Part shown: positions 23,558-32,172 of the stretch, piece by piece | Numbering within the stretch: the stretch's first letter is position 1 | Layout of the letters: each line of letters begins with the position of its first letter | From: Bacteroidota bacterium | GTDB lineage: Bacteria > Bacteroidota > Bacteroidia > Chitinophagales > Chitinophagaceae | Reading direction: 5' to 3' | Length of the DNA stretch: 38,527 nt | NCBI GenBank assembly: GCA_018267515.1 | Contig: JAFDYJ010000030.1 | Location: 1-38,527 of the forward strand | Made by a program: the position numbers and the translations under genes | The notes under the pieces: model-generated | The model's input: only the letters and a program-made list of their open reading frames with translations | Told to the model about the DNA's origin: nothing | Databases searched by the model: none

Positions 23558-26128
23558 ATGTCAAAGAACCTATTGATTGTGGAAAGCCCTGCGAAAGCAA
23601 AGACCATCGAAAAAATCCTTGGAAAAGATTTTGATGTGAGAAGTTGCTACGGCCATATCCGGGATTTAAAAAAAGCCGGGATGGGCATAAACCTTGAAAA
23701 AAAGTACGAACCAACCTATATTATTCCTCCAGAGAAAGAAAAGGTTGTCAAGGAATTAAAGAGTTTAGCTAAAAAATCAGATGAGATTTGGCTTGCTACG
23801 GATGAGGACCGTGAAGGCGAAGCTATCAGTTGGCATTTATGTGAAGTTTTAGGACTCGATCCTAAAAATACAAAGCGAATTGTTTTTCATGAAATCACAA
23901 AGCCCGCTATAAAAGAAGCTGTGGAAAGTCCAAGAACAGTGGATATGAACCTGGTAAATGCACAGCAGGCAAGAAGGATACTGGACCGTATTGTGGGTTT
24001 TGAACTGAGCCCGGTACTCTGGCGCAAAATGAGTATGAAAAATAATCTCAGTGCCGGCAGGGTGCAAAGCGTGGCTGTTCGCCTGGTAGCAGAAAGAGAA
24101 AGAGAAATTAATGCTTTCACTCCACAGAGTCATTTTAAACTGGAAGCTTATTTTACTGCAAAAGATAAAAGCGATAGGCAAATTGTTTTCAAAGCAGAAG
24201 GAAATAAATTTTCCACTGCTACCGATGCAGAGGCATTCCTGAAAAGCTGTATCGGCGCCGGCTACTCTGTATCCGACATACAGGTAAAACCGGGAAAAAA
24301 ATCTCCTGCTCCCCCATTCACCACTTCTACTTTACAACAGGAAGCCAGTCGCAAACTAGGATACAGTGTTTCCAGGACAATGGTGCTGGCACAAAAACTT
24401 TATGAGAACGGGTATATCACTTATATGCGTACCGACAGTGTGAACCTGAGCAATACGGCTCTCGGTGATATTACCAATACTATTAAAAGTATGTATGGAG
24501 AAAATTACCACCAGTTCCGTAAGTATAAAAGTAAAAGTGAAACCGCACAGGAAGCACACGAAGCTATCCGCCCTACTTATATGAACAATACTTCTGTGGA
24601 AGATCCTGATTGTCGTCGCTTGTATGACCTGATATGGAAAAGAACAATGGCTTGCCAGATGGCTGATGCCGAATTGGAAAAAACAATTGCAAAAATCCTG
24701 GTTTCAACCAATAAAGAAGAGCTCACCGCCCAGGGTGAAGTACTCAAGTTTGATGGGTTTTTAAAAGTATACCGTGAAGACCGTGATGACGATGATATTT
24801 CTGAAGAAGAACAGGAAGGTATGTTACCGCCGCTGACAGTTGGCCAGCAACTGCCTTTAAAAGAAATGAAAGCCACTGAAAGATTCAGTCGCCCCTCCCC
24901 CCGGTTTACTGAAGCATCACTTGTTAAAAAACTGGAAGAATTAGGAATTGGCCGCCCCTCCACTTATGCCCCTACCATTTCTACAATAGTTAAAAGAGGA
25001 TATGTGGAAAAAAGGGACAAGGAAGGTACAAGAAGAGAATTCCGGATATTACAATTACAAAATGATAAAATACAGCACCTGAAAGATGCTGAGAATACCG
25101 GTGCTGAAAAATCAAAATTGTTTCCTACGGACCTCGGATTGGTGGTCACCGACTTTCTGAATAAATACTTTGATGATATCATGGATTATGGCTTTACGGC
25201 CCGAATCGAAGACGAGTTTGATGAAGTGGCAGAAGGAAAATTGAAATGGCAAAAAATGATTGATGATTTCTATTTGCCATTTAAAAAAGATGTTGACAAA
25301 ACTATTGAAACGGCGGAACGAATCAGTGGAGAAAGAGAATTGGGAATTGATAAGGCCACCGGTAAAAAAATTATTGCCCGGATGGGAAGGTTTGGCCCAA
25401 TGGTGCAAATGGGTGATTCGAATAATGAAAAGGAAAAGCCGAGATATGCGGGATTAAAAAGAGACCAGAGTATTGAAACCATCACGTATGAAGATGCGAT
25501 GGAATTATTCAAACTTCCTAAAATGCTTGGGGAGCATGACGGTAAAGAAGTATCAGTGAATTCCGGGAGGTTTGGCCCCTATGTGAAATGGGGCGAACAA
25601 TTTATTTCAATTCCCAAAGGCGAAGAGCCATTGGATGTGGATATGGACAGGGCCATCCAGATCATAGAGCAAAAATTAAAAGCAGACGCACCGGTATCGT
25701 TTTACCAGGACAAACCGATTACAAAAGGCAAAGGAAGATTTGGACCCTATATCAAATGGAATGATATGTTCATCAATGTGCCGAGAGCTTACAACTATGA
25801 TGTACTGTCTCAGCAGGATATGGAAGAACTGATAGAAAAGAAAGTGGCTAAAGAAGCAAATCGCTATATTCAAAACTGGTCTGCAGAAAAAATCTCCATA
25901 GAAAATGCAAGATGGGGTCCCATCATTAAGTTTGGCAAAAAGATAGTGAAGATTCCAAAGAAAACTGCGGACGATAAATACACCAAAGAAGAATTGGCTG
26001 CATTATCACTTGAAGATGTAAAGAATATGATTGAAGCCGAACTTCCGGATGCATTTGGTAAAAAAGCAAAAGCTGAAAAAAAAACCGTTGAGAAAAAAGC
26101 TCCCGCAAAAAAGAAAGCGAAGAAATAG
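23558..26128 (+). CDS. topA: DNA topoisomerase I (type IA)
   Basis: A TTG at 23531 is in frame, but the ATG at 23558 opens the standard MSKNLLIVESPAKAKTIEKIL, giving 856 residues. The Toprim domain runs from there through ATDEDREGEAISWHL; the catalytic tyrosine is Tyr289 in GYITYMRTDSVN. The enzyme relaxes negative supercoils by cutting one strand. The C-terminus has no four-Cys zinc ribbons; instead there are four GRFGP-type repeats (GRFGPMVQMG, GRFGPYVKWG, GRFGPYIKWN, ARWGPIIKFG) followed by a Lys-rich tail (from KKAKAEKK on). Such repeats and basic tails are usual in bacterial TopA lacking zinc fingers. The upstream 292-bp gap has no other gene; TATAATTG at 23483-23490 is one base off the -7 consensus. 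Confidence 0.95.
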   Translation: MSKNLLIVESPAKAKTIEKILGKDFDVRSCYGHIRDLKKAGMGINLEKKYEPTYIIPPEKEKVVKELKSLAKKSDEIWLATDEDREGEAISWHLCEVLGLDPKNTKRIVFHEITKPAIKEAVESPRTVDMNLVNAQQARRILDRIVGFELSPVLWRKMSMKNNLSAGRVQSVAVRLVAEREREINAFTPQSHFKLEAYFTAKDKSDRQIVFKAEGNKFSTATDAEAFLKSCIGAGYSVSDIQVKPGKKSPAPPFTTSTLQQEASRKLGYSVSRTMVLAQKLYENGYITYMRTDSVNLSNTALGDITNTIKSMYGENYHQFRKYKSKSETAQEAHEAIRPTYMNNTSVEDPDCRRLYDLIWKRTMACQMADAELEKTIAKILVSTNKEELTAQGEVLKFDGFLKVYREDRDDDDISEEEQEGMLPPLTVGQQLPLKEMKATERFSRPSPRFTEASLVKKLEELGIGRPSTYAPTISTIVKRGYVEKRDKEGTRREFRILQLQNDKIQHLKDAENTGAEKSKLFPTDLGLVVTDFLNKYFDDIMDYGFTARIEDEFDEVAEGKLKWQKMIDDFYLPFKKDVDKTIETAERISGERELGIDKATGKKIIARMGRFGPMVQMGDSNNEKEKPRYAGLKRDQSIETITYEDAMELFKLPKMLGEHDGKEVSVNSGRFGPYVKWGEQFISIPKGEEPLDVDMDRAIQIIEQKLKADAPVSFYQDKPITKGKGRFGPYIKWNDMFINVPRAYNYDVLSQQDMEELIEKKVAKEANRYIQNWSAEKISIENARWGPIIKFGKKIVKIPKKTADDKYTKEELAALSLEDVKNMIEAELPDAFGKKAKAEKKTVEKKAPAKKKAKK

Positions 26129-26400
26129 TTCTTATTTCTTAAGCATGCTCGCATGCTCATCGGAACTTGCATGCTCTTCGAATCTTTCAGATTTACGCCT
26201 TTGTTGGTGTTCAAATTTAATGTTTTCCTTATGTAATACTCTTACACCAACAAACAAACAATAAGCTATTTCGATAAGTAACAATAGCTTCCTTTCTTTA
26301 TTTTATCCATATTCTTCGAATCTTACAGATTCGAAAGCTTATTTCATCGCTTAAAGCGATACAATAATGCTGCGAAACAAAATGTTTCGCAGAGCTAAGC
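26120..26400. repeat. Cluster of perfect short hairpins between topA and a methyltransferase gene
   Basis: Within about 280 bp I find these structures. (a) AAGAAATA 26120-26127 with TATTTCTT 26133-26140, overlapping the topA stop. (b) GCATGCTC three times, at 26143, 26151 and 26169. (c) AATCT/AGATT around 26181-26193. (d) TTTGTTGGTGT 26200-26210 with ACACCAACAAA 26244-26254, an 11-bp perfect pair across a 33-nt loop. (e) AAGCTATT 26263-26270 with AATAGCTT 26283-26290. (f) TTCGAATCT 26315-26323 with AGATTCGAA 26327-26335. (g) ATCGCT 26346-26351 with AGCGAT 26355-26360. (h) CTGCGAAACA 26370-26379 with TGTTTCGCAG 26383-26392. Items c, f, g and h all have 3-nt loops. No ORF explains the region. 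Confidence 0.75.
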
Positions 26401-26467
26401 GAACATCTTTATTAATAACTCCCAACCCATATAACCGGTTTACTGATTAGTTCATATCTTCATCCTC

Positions 26468-27214
26468 ATGGATAGAAACTACTGGGAAAAAATTGCAGTG
26501 TCTTATAATGAAGAAATCTTTGATGTACTGCACAATGATTCAAAAAAACTGATTCTTTCAGCAATAAAAAAATATAGTTCAAAAAAGAAAACAGTTCTTG
26601 ATGCCGGATGTGCTGTGGGTAAGTGGCTGCCTGCACTTTCTCCCCTGTTTAAAAAAGTTTACGCACTGGATATCTCCGCTAAAAACCTGGAAATCGCAAA
26701 AAAAAATCACAGCTTATTACCAAATATAGTTTATCAACGGGCAGATATGTCCGGCCGCAAAGAAGGTATTCCAAAATGTGATGTTGCCATCTGCATCAAT
26801 GCCATCCTTACGGATTCTCTTAAGAAAAGAACTATTTTCTTTCAGTCATTAATGCACTGTTTGAAGAAGAAAGGAAATTTAATCTTAACCGTTCCTTCGC
26901 TGGAATCAGCTCTGCTTACAAAAATTATCAATAACCAATTCAGAATTGATTCCTCTACTGCTGAAAAAAATATAACCGCTAAGAACGCTTTAAAAAAATG
27001 GAAAGACCTTCAGCAAGGCAATTTGGATATTGATTATGTTCCCACAAAACACTATCTGAAAGAAGAGCTTAGTTATCTGCTAAACTATAATGGTTTCCGG
27101 ATAACCAGGTTTAAAAAAATAGAATACTCCTGGACAACTGAGTTCATATCACCTCCTCAATGGCTTAAAGACCCTTACCCCTGGGATTGGATGGTCGTTG
27201 CTCAAAAGAATTGA
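26468..27214 (+). CDS. Class I SAM-dependent methyltransferase
   Basis: A 248-residue protein with the SAM-binding motif I V-L-D-A-G-C-A-V-G-K-W (43-53), motif II VYALDIS (~62-68) ending in the acidic residue that holds the ribose, and a motif IV-like CDVAICINAILTD. The C-terminal half ends in PYPWDWMVVAQKN. The substrate is unrecognised. It is rich in lysine and has no export signal. The gene stands alone after the hairpin cluster and converges on parC with only 2 bp between the stop codons, so no terminator separates them. Confidence 0.85.
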   Translation: MDRNYWEKIAVSYNEEIFDVLHNDSKKLILSAIKKYSSKKKTVLDAGCAVGKWLPALSPLFKKVYALDISAKNLEIAKKNHSLLPNIVYQRADMSGRKEGIPKCDVAICINAILTDSLKKRTIFFQSLMHCLKKKGNLILTVPSLESALLTKIINNQFRIDSSTAEKNITAKNALKKWKDLQQGNLDIDYVPTKHYLKEELSYLLNYNGFRITRFKKIEYSWTTEFISPPQWLKDPYPWDWMVVAQKN

Positions 27215-27216
27215 CA

Positions 27217-29730
27217 TCAAAATAATTCCTGTTGACGGCTCTCATTTTTTCTTACCCATTCCATTTCAATGGTCTTATTATATTCTACCAATTTTGTCCC
27301 CACCGTTCTCCAGCCGGACACTTCCGCCACTTTTTCCAGTTTAATTTTTGCTTTTCGTACCTGGGTACCCCGGCCGCTCTGCATCGCTAACACCGGTTCA
27401 TTTTCCGTAGTTACCGCTTCCACATAATTCCCCTTTCCTTCTTTAATAAAAGAAAACTGCGTGTGTAATGTCGTCGTTTCAATTTTGAAACGCTTAGCTA
27501 TATATTGTTTCTTTTCATTATCCAGGTATACCGCAGTGATTATTTTTTCGGGATCAAATTTTTCAATCAGTATTACTTTTTCTGCGTCCAGCTTTTGTGT
27601 AAGTTCCTGGTCAGTGATCTCATAGTTACCATCATTATAAATAACCAATATGCTGTCCTCCTCATTGAATGTGCCAATAAACATTCCCTTTTCATCAACA
27701 TTTAATCTTCCAAATTGGTCATCATACCAGAGTTTTTTCCCTCCTATGGTAGCCACACCGGCTTCCAGCAGTTTCACCGACTTTATGGGATACTTGGTTA
27801 CCGTATTCCCCATGCTTCCCCGTCCTTTGATTTCAAGATCGGCAAAATTGTATTCCAGTTCTTTCTTATGAGCTTTTGAACCGGGAGTTAAAGTGATTTT
27901 AACCAGTTCTGCCTCTGCATTTGGATTCACAGTGAAGTAATGTACCTTGCTTTTTTCATTACCCTTAGTCAGGTCATATTCTTTATCCCTTGTCACCCCG
28001 GTAACATTAAACCTTTTTGCAAAACTTTTACCGCTGCCGCCGTCCGTATAAATCATATTATAAGTAGTGCGTTCATCATTCTTTTTAAAAATAGCAATAT
28101 GAATAATGCCTTCGCCAATGGAAACTTTATCAGAAACTTTTACCACTTTCATTATTCCCCTCTTAGTGAATGCAATAATATCATCAAGTGTAGAACAATC
28201 AAAAAGAAATTCATCTTTCTTCAGACCGGTACCGATAAATCCTTCTTCCCTGTTTACGTAAAGTTTAGTATTGATAATTGCCACTTGTCTGGCTTCAATT
28301 ACTTCAAACAATTTTATTTCTGTTTTCCTTTCTCTACCCTTCCCATATTTTTTAAGTAAATTTTCGAAATAAGCAACAGAATAATCAACAAGATTATTCA
28401 AATCATGTTTCACCTGTTTGATTTCTGCATCCAAACCTTTTATCTGGTCGTTCAATTCATCAATATCTAATTTATAAATTCTTCTCACCGGTTTTTCGGT
28501 AAGTTTAATAATGTCCTCACGGGAAATATCCCGTTTAAGTTGCTTTTTGAAAGGGATAAAGGCTTTGCCAATTGCCTCCAGCACTTTTTCCCATGTTTCA
28601 TGTTTCTTCTCTAATTCTTTATAAATTTTTTCTTCAAAGAATATTTTCTCCAGCGAAGTGTAATGCCATTTTTCCTGCAGCTCATTAAGTTTTATCTTCA
28701 GCTCCTGCTCCAGTAAATCTTTGGTTTTATCAACAGAAATTTTAAGAAGATCCGTTACTGCCAAAAACTGCGGTTTCATCTCCACAATAACACAGGCATT
28801 CGGAGAAATAGAAACTTCACAATCGGTGAATTTATATAAAGCATCAATCGTAATATCAGGTGAGATTCCCGGAGCCAGATCCACCTGAATCTCTACATCA
28901 GCAGCAGTGTTATCCGTAACTTTTTTAATTTTTATTTTACCCTGGTCATTGGCTTTCACAATGGAATCCATCAATTGAGTGGTAGTAACACCATAAGGAA
29001 CACTTTTAATCAGAACCGTTTTTTTATCCGCTTCTTCAATATGTGCTCTTACTTTTACCTTGCCACCTCTTTTTCCCTGGTTATAATCATTCACATCTAT
29101 TTGCCCGCCGGTTTGAAAGTCGGGATACAATTCAAATCTTTTTCCTCTCAGGTATTTTATAGAAGCATCTATGAGCTCACAGAAATTATGCGGTAGAATT
29201 TTTGTGGACAAGCCAACTGCGATACCATCTGCCCCCTGTGCCAACAACAAAGGAAATTTCATTGGCAAAGTCACCGGTTCGTTTTTTCTCCCATCATAGC
29301 TTAATTGCCATTCTGTAGTCTTGGCATTAAATGCTACTTCCAAAGCAAACTTGCTGAGGCGTCCTTCAATATAACGGGCAGCTGCCGCATCATCACCGGT
29401 CCTGATATCTCCCCAGTTGCCTTGTGTTTCTATCATCAAATCTTTTTGTCCCATATTTACCAGCGCATCACCGATGCTGGCATCACCATGCGGATGATAT
29501 TGCATGGTTTGCCCTATCACATTTGCCACTTTATTAAAACGACCGTCATCCATTTCTTTCATGGCATGAAGGATACGACGCTGCACCGGTTTCAATCCGT
29601 CCTCTACAGCAGGAACTGCCCTTTCAAGAATTACATACGAAGCATAATCTAAAAACCAGTTCTTATACTGACCCAATAATCCTTTATCACTGTTCTGAAT
29701 TTCTTTTATTTTATTTTTTGCGGCACTCAT
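27217..29730 (-). CDS. parC: DNA topoisomerase IV subunit A / gyrase-A-like
   Basis: An 837-residue type IIA topoisomerase cleavage subunit. N-terminal landmarks are YASYVILERAVPAVEDGLKPVQRRILHAM, the YHPHGDASIGDALV helix-turn-helix region (78-91) and the catalytic Arg119-Tyr120 in AAAARYIEGRLS. A coiled-coil arm follows (LDAEIKQVKHDLNNLVDYSVAYFENLL). The C-terminal part has beta-propeller-like segments but lacks the GyrA box Q-R-R-G-G-K-G seen in gyrase, favouring ParC over GyrA. It works with ParE encoded upstream at 32173-34065. Its ATG overlaps the stop of the DUF4260 gene (ATGA), so it is translated at the end of a polycistronic message. Confidence 0.92.
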   Translation of the reverse strand: MSAAKNKIKEIQNSDKGLLGQYKNWFLDYASYVILERAVPAVEDGLKPVQRRILHAMKEMDDGRFNKVANVIGQTMQYHPHGDASIGDALVNMGQKDLMIETQGNWGDIRTGDDAAAARYIEGRLSKFALEVAFNAKTTEWQLSYDGRKNEPVTLPMKFPLLLAQGADGIAVGLSTKILPHNFCELIDASIKYLRGKRFELYPDFQTGGQIDVNDYNQGKRGGKVKVRAHIEEADKKTVLIKSVPYGVTTTQLMDSIVKANDQGKIKIKKVTDNTAADVEIQVDLAPGISPDITIDALYKFTDCEVSISPNACVIVEMKPQFLAVTDLLKISVDKTKDLLEQELKIKLNELQEKWHYTSLEKIFFEEKIYKELEKKHETWEKVLEAIGKAFIPFKKQLKRDISREDIIKLTEKPVRRIYKLDIDELNDQIKGLDAEIKQVKHDLNNLVDYSVAYFENLLKKYGKGRERKTEIKLFEVIEARQVAIINTKLYVNREEGFIGTGLKKDEFLFDCSTLDDIIAFTKRGIMKVVKVSDKVSIGEGIIHIAIFKKNDERTTYNMIYTDGGSGKSFAKRFNVTGVTRDKEYDLTKGNEKSKVHYFTVNPNAEAELVKITLTPGSKAHKKELEYNFADLEIKGRGSMGNTVTKYPIKSVKLLEAGVATIGGKKLWYDDQFGRLNVDEKGMFIGTFNEEDSILVIYNDGNYEITDQELTQKLDAEKVILIEKFDPEKIITAVYLDNEKKQYIAKRFKIETTTLHTQFSFIKEGKGNYVEAVTTENEPVLAMQSGRGTQVRKAKIKLEKVAEVSGWRTVGTKLVEYNKTIEMEWVRKNESRQQELF

Positions 29731-30116
29731 GATTCATTAATATTTTTACCAATCATTCCAAGATGTGTATATTTAAATCCTTTGCTTAACTTCAACCCGT
29801 ATCCCAACATTCTATCCATTGACGAATGTCCGAATAAAATGATACCGGCAATACTTAGCACATCACCCAATGGACTGTTCAACAAAACTCCGATTCCAAA
29901 AACAACTATTGCAACTCCCTTATGATGAAAAAAATTGTAAGTATCTGCTCCGACTTTATTTCCTGCCAAATATCCGAGCATACTTATATCAGGAGCAATT
30001 ACCAAAAGGACATAACCCCACCAGGGAACATGCAAACTGTAGAGAAAGAAAAGGCACAATCCAAACATGGCGGCTTCTTCAAATTTGATAATGGTTTTCA
30101 TATATAATTTAAGCAT
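29727..30116 (-). CDS. DUF4260 small membrane protein
   Basis: Up to 129 residues; the second Met (30101) would give 124, and neither start has a clear ribosome binding site. It contains about three hydrophobic helices and the family end motif FGHSSMDRMLGYGLKLSKGFKYTHLGMIG, preceded by PDISMLGYLAGNKVGADTYNFFHHKG. DUF4260 proteins are small bacterial inner-membrane proteins of unknown function. It overlaps the upstream DUF1835 gene by 8 bp (if M1 is used) and parC by 4 bp, so it sits in a tightly coupled chain. Confidence 0.85.
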   Translation of the reverse strand: MLKLYMKTIIKFEEAAMFGLCLFFLYSLHVPWWGYVLLVIAPDISMLGYLAGNKVGADTYNFFHHKGVAIVVFGIGVLLNSPLGDVLSIAGIILFGHSSMDRMLGYGLKLSKGFKYTHLGMIGKNINES

Positions 30117-30960
30117 TTGTTGTAGCTTCTGTTGAGATTTCGGACTCTCTGGCTCCGCTCTTTCTCACATCAAACGCCTTCCATCCTTCTTCTGTATTTC
30201 CTAAAGATTCAATTTTTCCCTGAATAATTAACTCTTTCATCCTCCACATAACAAATACGTCTCCTGTTTTTATTTTCATGCGGTGTAAAGTATTGGTCAG
30301 CACCCGTGACGCTTTTTGCCATTCACCCGTAATATTTTTAAGTATCTCGCTATCATAAAATGTTTCTTCTTTGCCAACAATTTTTTTTCCGCCTTCAAGC
30401 ATACGTACAATTGCATTTTCATCACATATCCTTTTCCATTCATCAGGATCCAATTCGAATTCACTTAATGTCACCGGTCTTGCCAGTTTCTTTGCTTTCA
30501 GTAATTCTTTCGGTTGTATTTCCTGCAACCAGGACGGATAAAACAACTGCCCCTTCTCATTGATGAAAGGGAGGTTATTCAGGTAAATAATCTGCACCCT
30601 TCCCTGGAATTCTTTAAACCTGGAGATGAACCAATAATAACCACAAACATCATGTTGATTTTGTCCTGCCCAGATCCAAACCTGTTCATCCGGGTCACCC
30701 TGCATTTTCTCTTTGATTTCTTCCACCGTTTTCCGGTCATCAAATTGAGTAACCGGGTTATTTTCGTAAGGTGAATTTTTCAAAAGAAACATCCACCAGG
30801 AATATCTCTGTTGCCATCCCTCTTCGGTTTCAATTTCTTTCAGGGGGCCGACTGCAAAATCATTCCTGACCTGGTAAATCATTCCTTCCAGGCTATTATC
30901 CAGCTTAATCACCTCTTGCATCAGTTCTACATCGCTACTGTTAAAAACAATATGTATCAT
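30109..30960 (-). CDS. DUF1835 domain-containing protein
   Basis: A 283-residue protein. The N-terminal MIHIVFNSSDVELMQEV and the NDFAVGPLKEIETEEGWQQRYSWWM segment match the DUF1835 domain, and the C-terminal part (LDPDEWKRICDENAIVRMLEGG...FYDSEIL) resembles the partner DUF3658. The function is unknown; no catalytic motif is evident and there is no signal peptide. It starts within the stop of the upstream methyltransferase gene (ATGA) and runs into DUF4260. Stable placement next to a methyltransferase gene suggests shared regulation, not a proven joint function. Confidence 0.82.
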   Translation of the reverse strand: MIHIVFNSSDVELMQEVIKLDNSLEGMIYQVRNDFAVGPLKEIETEEGWQQRYSWWMFLLKNSPYENNPVTQFDDRKTVEEIKEKMQGDPDEQVWIWAGQNQHDVCGYYWFISRFKEFQGRVQIIYLNNLPFINEKGQLFYPSWLQEIQPKELLKAKKLARPVTLSEFELDPDEWKRICDENAIVRMLEGGKKIVGKEETFYDSEILKNITGEWQKASRVLTNTLHRMKIKTGDVFVMWRMKELIIQGKIESLGNTEEGWKAFDVRKSGARESEISTEATTNA

Positions 30961-31760
30961 GTTCTCTCTTTATTAGTGTTTACCGGTTGAATAATATAAT
31001 AGACACAGGTAGTAAAAAAATTTCTGATAAATGGAATAGGTTTTATAAGTACCGATTGTGTTCTTGGTTTCCATCCGAATTTCCATTTATAAATGGGATT
31101 CAAAAAATAATGCCTCCGGTTGAATACTGTATATCCCTCTTTTTTACAAATTTTTTCAAACCGTTCAATGCTGATCCCGGTTTCCCTGATTTCCATCATT
31201 TCTTCCACTGGTTCCTTTTTCTTTTTTAATAGCCAACGGTACATTCCCTTTGGTAATAAATGAATGTAAGGTGTTTTTCCAATTTTGCTATGGCACATCT
31301 GCTGGTGTCCTCCAAAGGGCATGTACCAGGGCGGGAAGCCAAAAAAGATTATTCCAGCCGGAGTTAAAAACTTTTTCATCCATTGAATCAACATAGGTTG
31401 GTCATGTATATGCTCAATTACATCTTTCAATATGATGATATCAAACAAACCGTTAAGGTCTTTATCAATATCTACCTTGTAAATATCTTTTGTCACGAAC
31501 CTGATCTTACCTGTTTCCAGGTCTCCCGGCATAAACAATTTGGCATTATCTATCCGGGCTTCATCGAACTCTACTCCCACTCCGCTGCAACCTTTATTGA
31601 TAAATGCTTTTAGAACACCTCCTTCCCCGCAACCGATTTCCAACACTCTCATGCCGGGAGTAATTTTGAATTTTTCTTCAATAAACGGAATAACATACTC
31701 TTCAGCGTTCAGTACCTGTATCTCAAAATATCTTTTCCGGTCTTTATGAAAATCAAACAC
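30957..31760 (-). CDS. Class I SAM-dependent methyltransferase
   Basis: A 267-residue protein with a GTG start at 31760; no internal Met fits before motif I. The SAM motif I is V-L-E-I-G-C-G-E-G-G-V (39-49), the ribose-binding acidic residue is in GVGVEFDEARI, and motif IV is DIIILKDVIEHIHD. A C-terminal cluster (FGFPPWYMPFGGHQQMCHSKIGKTPYIHLLP) looks like a substrate pocket of the Methyltransf_11/23 type, often seen in lipid or sugar methylation. The substrate is unknown. The start codon lies 6 bp from the AT-rich repeat that ends the four-helix-bundle cassette, so its original leader may have been altered. Confidence 0.85.
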   Translation of the reverse strand: MFDFHKDRKRYFEIQVLNAEEYVIPFIEEKFKITPGMRVLEIGCGEGGVLKAFINKGCSGVGVEFDEARIDNAKLFMPGDLETGKIRFVTKDIYKVDIDKDLNGLFDIIILKDVIEHIHDQPMLIQWMKKFLTPAGIIFFGFPPWYMPFGGHQQMCHSKIGKTPYIHLLPKGMYRWLLKKKKEPVEEMMEIRETGISIERFEKICKKEGYTVFNRRHYFLNPIYKWKFGWKPRTQSVLIKPIPFIRNFFTTCVYYIIQPVNTNKERT

Positions 31761-31772
31761 GTTGTAATTAAC

Positions 31773-31797
31773 AATTAAGAATTAATAATTAAGAATT
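31773..31797. repeat. Left 25-bp inverted repeat of the four-helix-bundle cassette
   Basis: This 25-nt AT-rich word (AATTAAGAATTAATAATTAA then GAATT) matches the reverse complement of 32147-32171 at 23 of 25 positions. It supplies the TAA stop (31789-31791) of the four-helix-bundle ORF. A further AATTAAC word precedes it at 31766. Confidence 0.7.
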
Positions 31798-32148
31798 TCT
31801 TCCTTTTGAGGAATTCAGAATTGTTGTTAGAATTTTTAACAACTCTTCACAATCACCCATAAATGAAGCCGCAGGTTTTTCCTCGACAATCACAGCGTCC
31901 CGAAGTAAATTTAACCAATACCGGGTCTCTCTTGCTTCCTTATATGCAATTTGCATCTTATTGATAAAATCTTTTTTTGAGGAAGCGCCAACCCCTTCTT
32001 CTGCATTGGCTCCGATTGCCGTTCCACTATGCAATACCTGAGAACATAGTCCCAAATCCACTTTCGTATTTTTTAAATGCAAATACCACTTCAGAATCTT
32101 CAATCCAGAGGCATAGCTTTTTGTTAGTATCACATTCTTCCTGTCCAA
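31789..32148 (-). CDS. Four-helix-bundle protein (23S rRNA intervening-sequence family)
   Basis: About 119 residues. The start is uncertain: TTG at 32148 or GTG at 32133; an in-frame ATG at 32163 is cut off by two stops. The family core is visible as SQVLHSGTAIGANAEEGVGASSKKDFINKMQIAYKEARETRYWLNLL, four amphipathic helices, matching the S23 / IVP family (TIGR02436). Relatives are found in ribosomal intervening sequences and, as Avd, in diversity-generating retroelements; most isolated copies have no known role. No reverse transcriptase or repeat template lies nearby. The ORF is bracketed almost exactly by 25-bp inverted repeats and separates parE from the downstream genes. Confidence 0.85.
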   Translation of the reverse strand: MDRKNVILTKSYASGLKILKWYLHLKNTKVDLGLCSQVLHSGTAIGANAEEGVGASSKKDFINKMQIAYKEARETRYWLNLLRDAVIVEEKPAASFMGDCEELLKILTTILNSSKGRNS

Positions 32149-32171
32149 TTATTAATTATTCATTCTTAATT
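32147..32171. repeat. Right 25-bp inverted repeat of the four-helix-bundle cassette
   Basis: AATTATTAATTATTCATTCT then TAATT. It pairs with 31773-31797 (23/25 identical as reverse complement). It ends 1 bp from the parE stop codon (32173-32175) and reaches the TTG start of the four-helix-bundle ORF. Confidence 0.7.
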
Positions 32172-32172
32172 C

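Noticed and set aside
26120-26400. CRISPR array
   Set aside because: The palindromes differ from each other, spacing is irregular and there are no equal-length spacers or cas genes.
31789-32148. Diversity-generating retroelement (Avd-like protein)
   Set aside because: No reverse transcriptase, template repeat or variable repeat with adenine-biased changes is present nearby.
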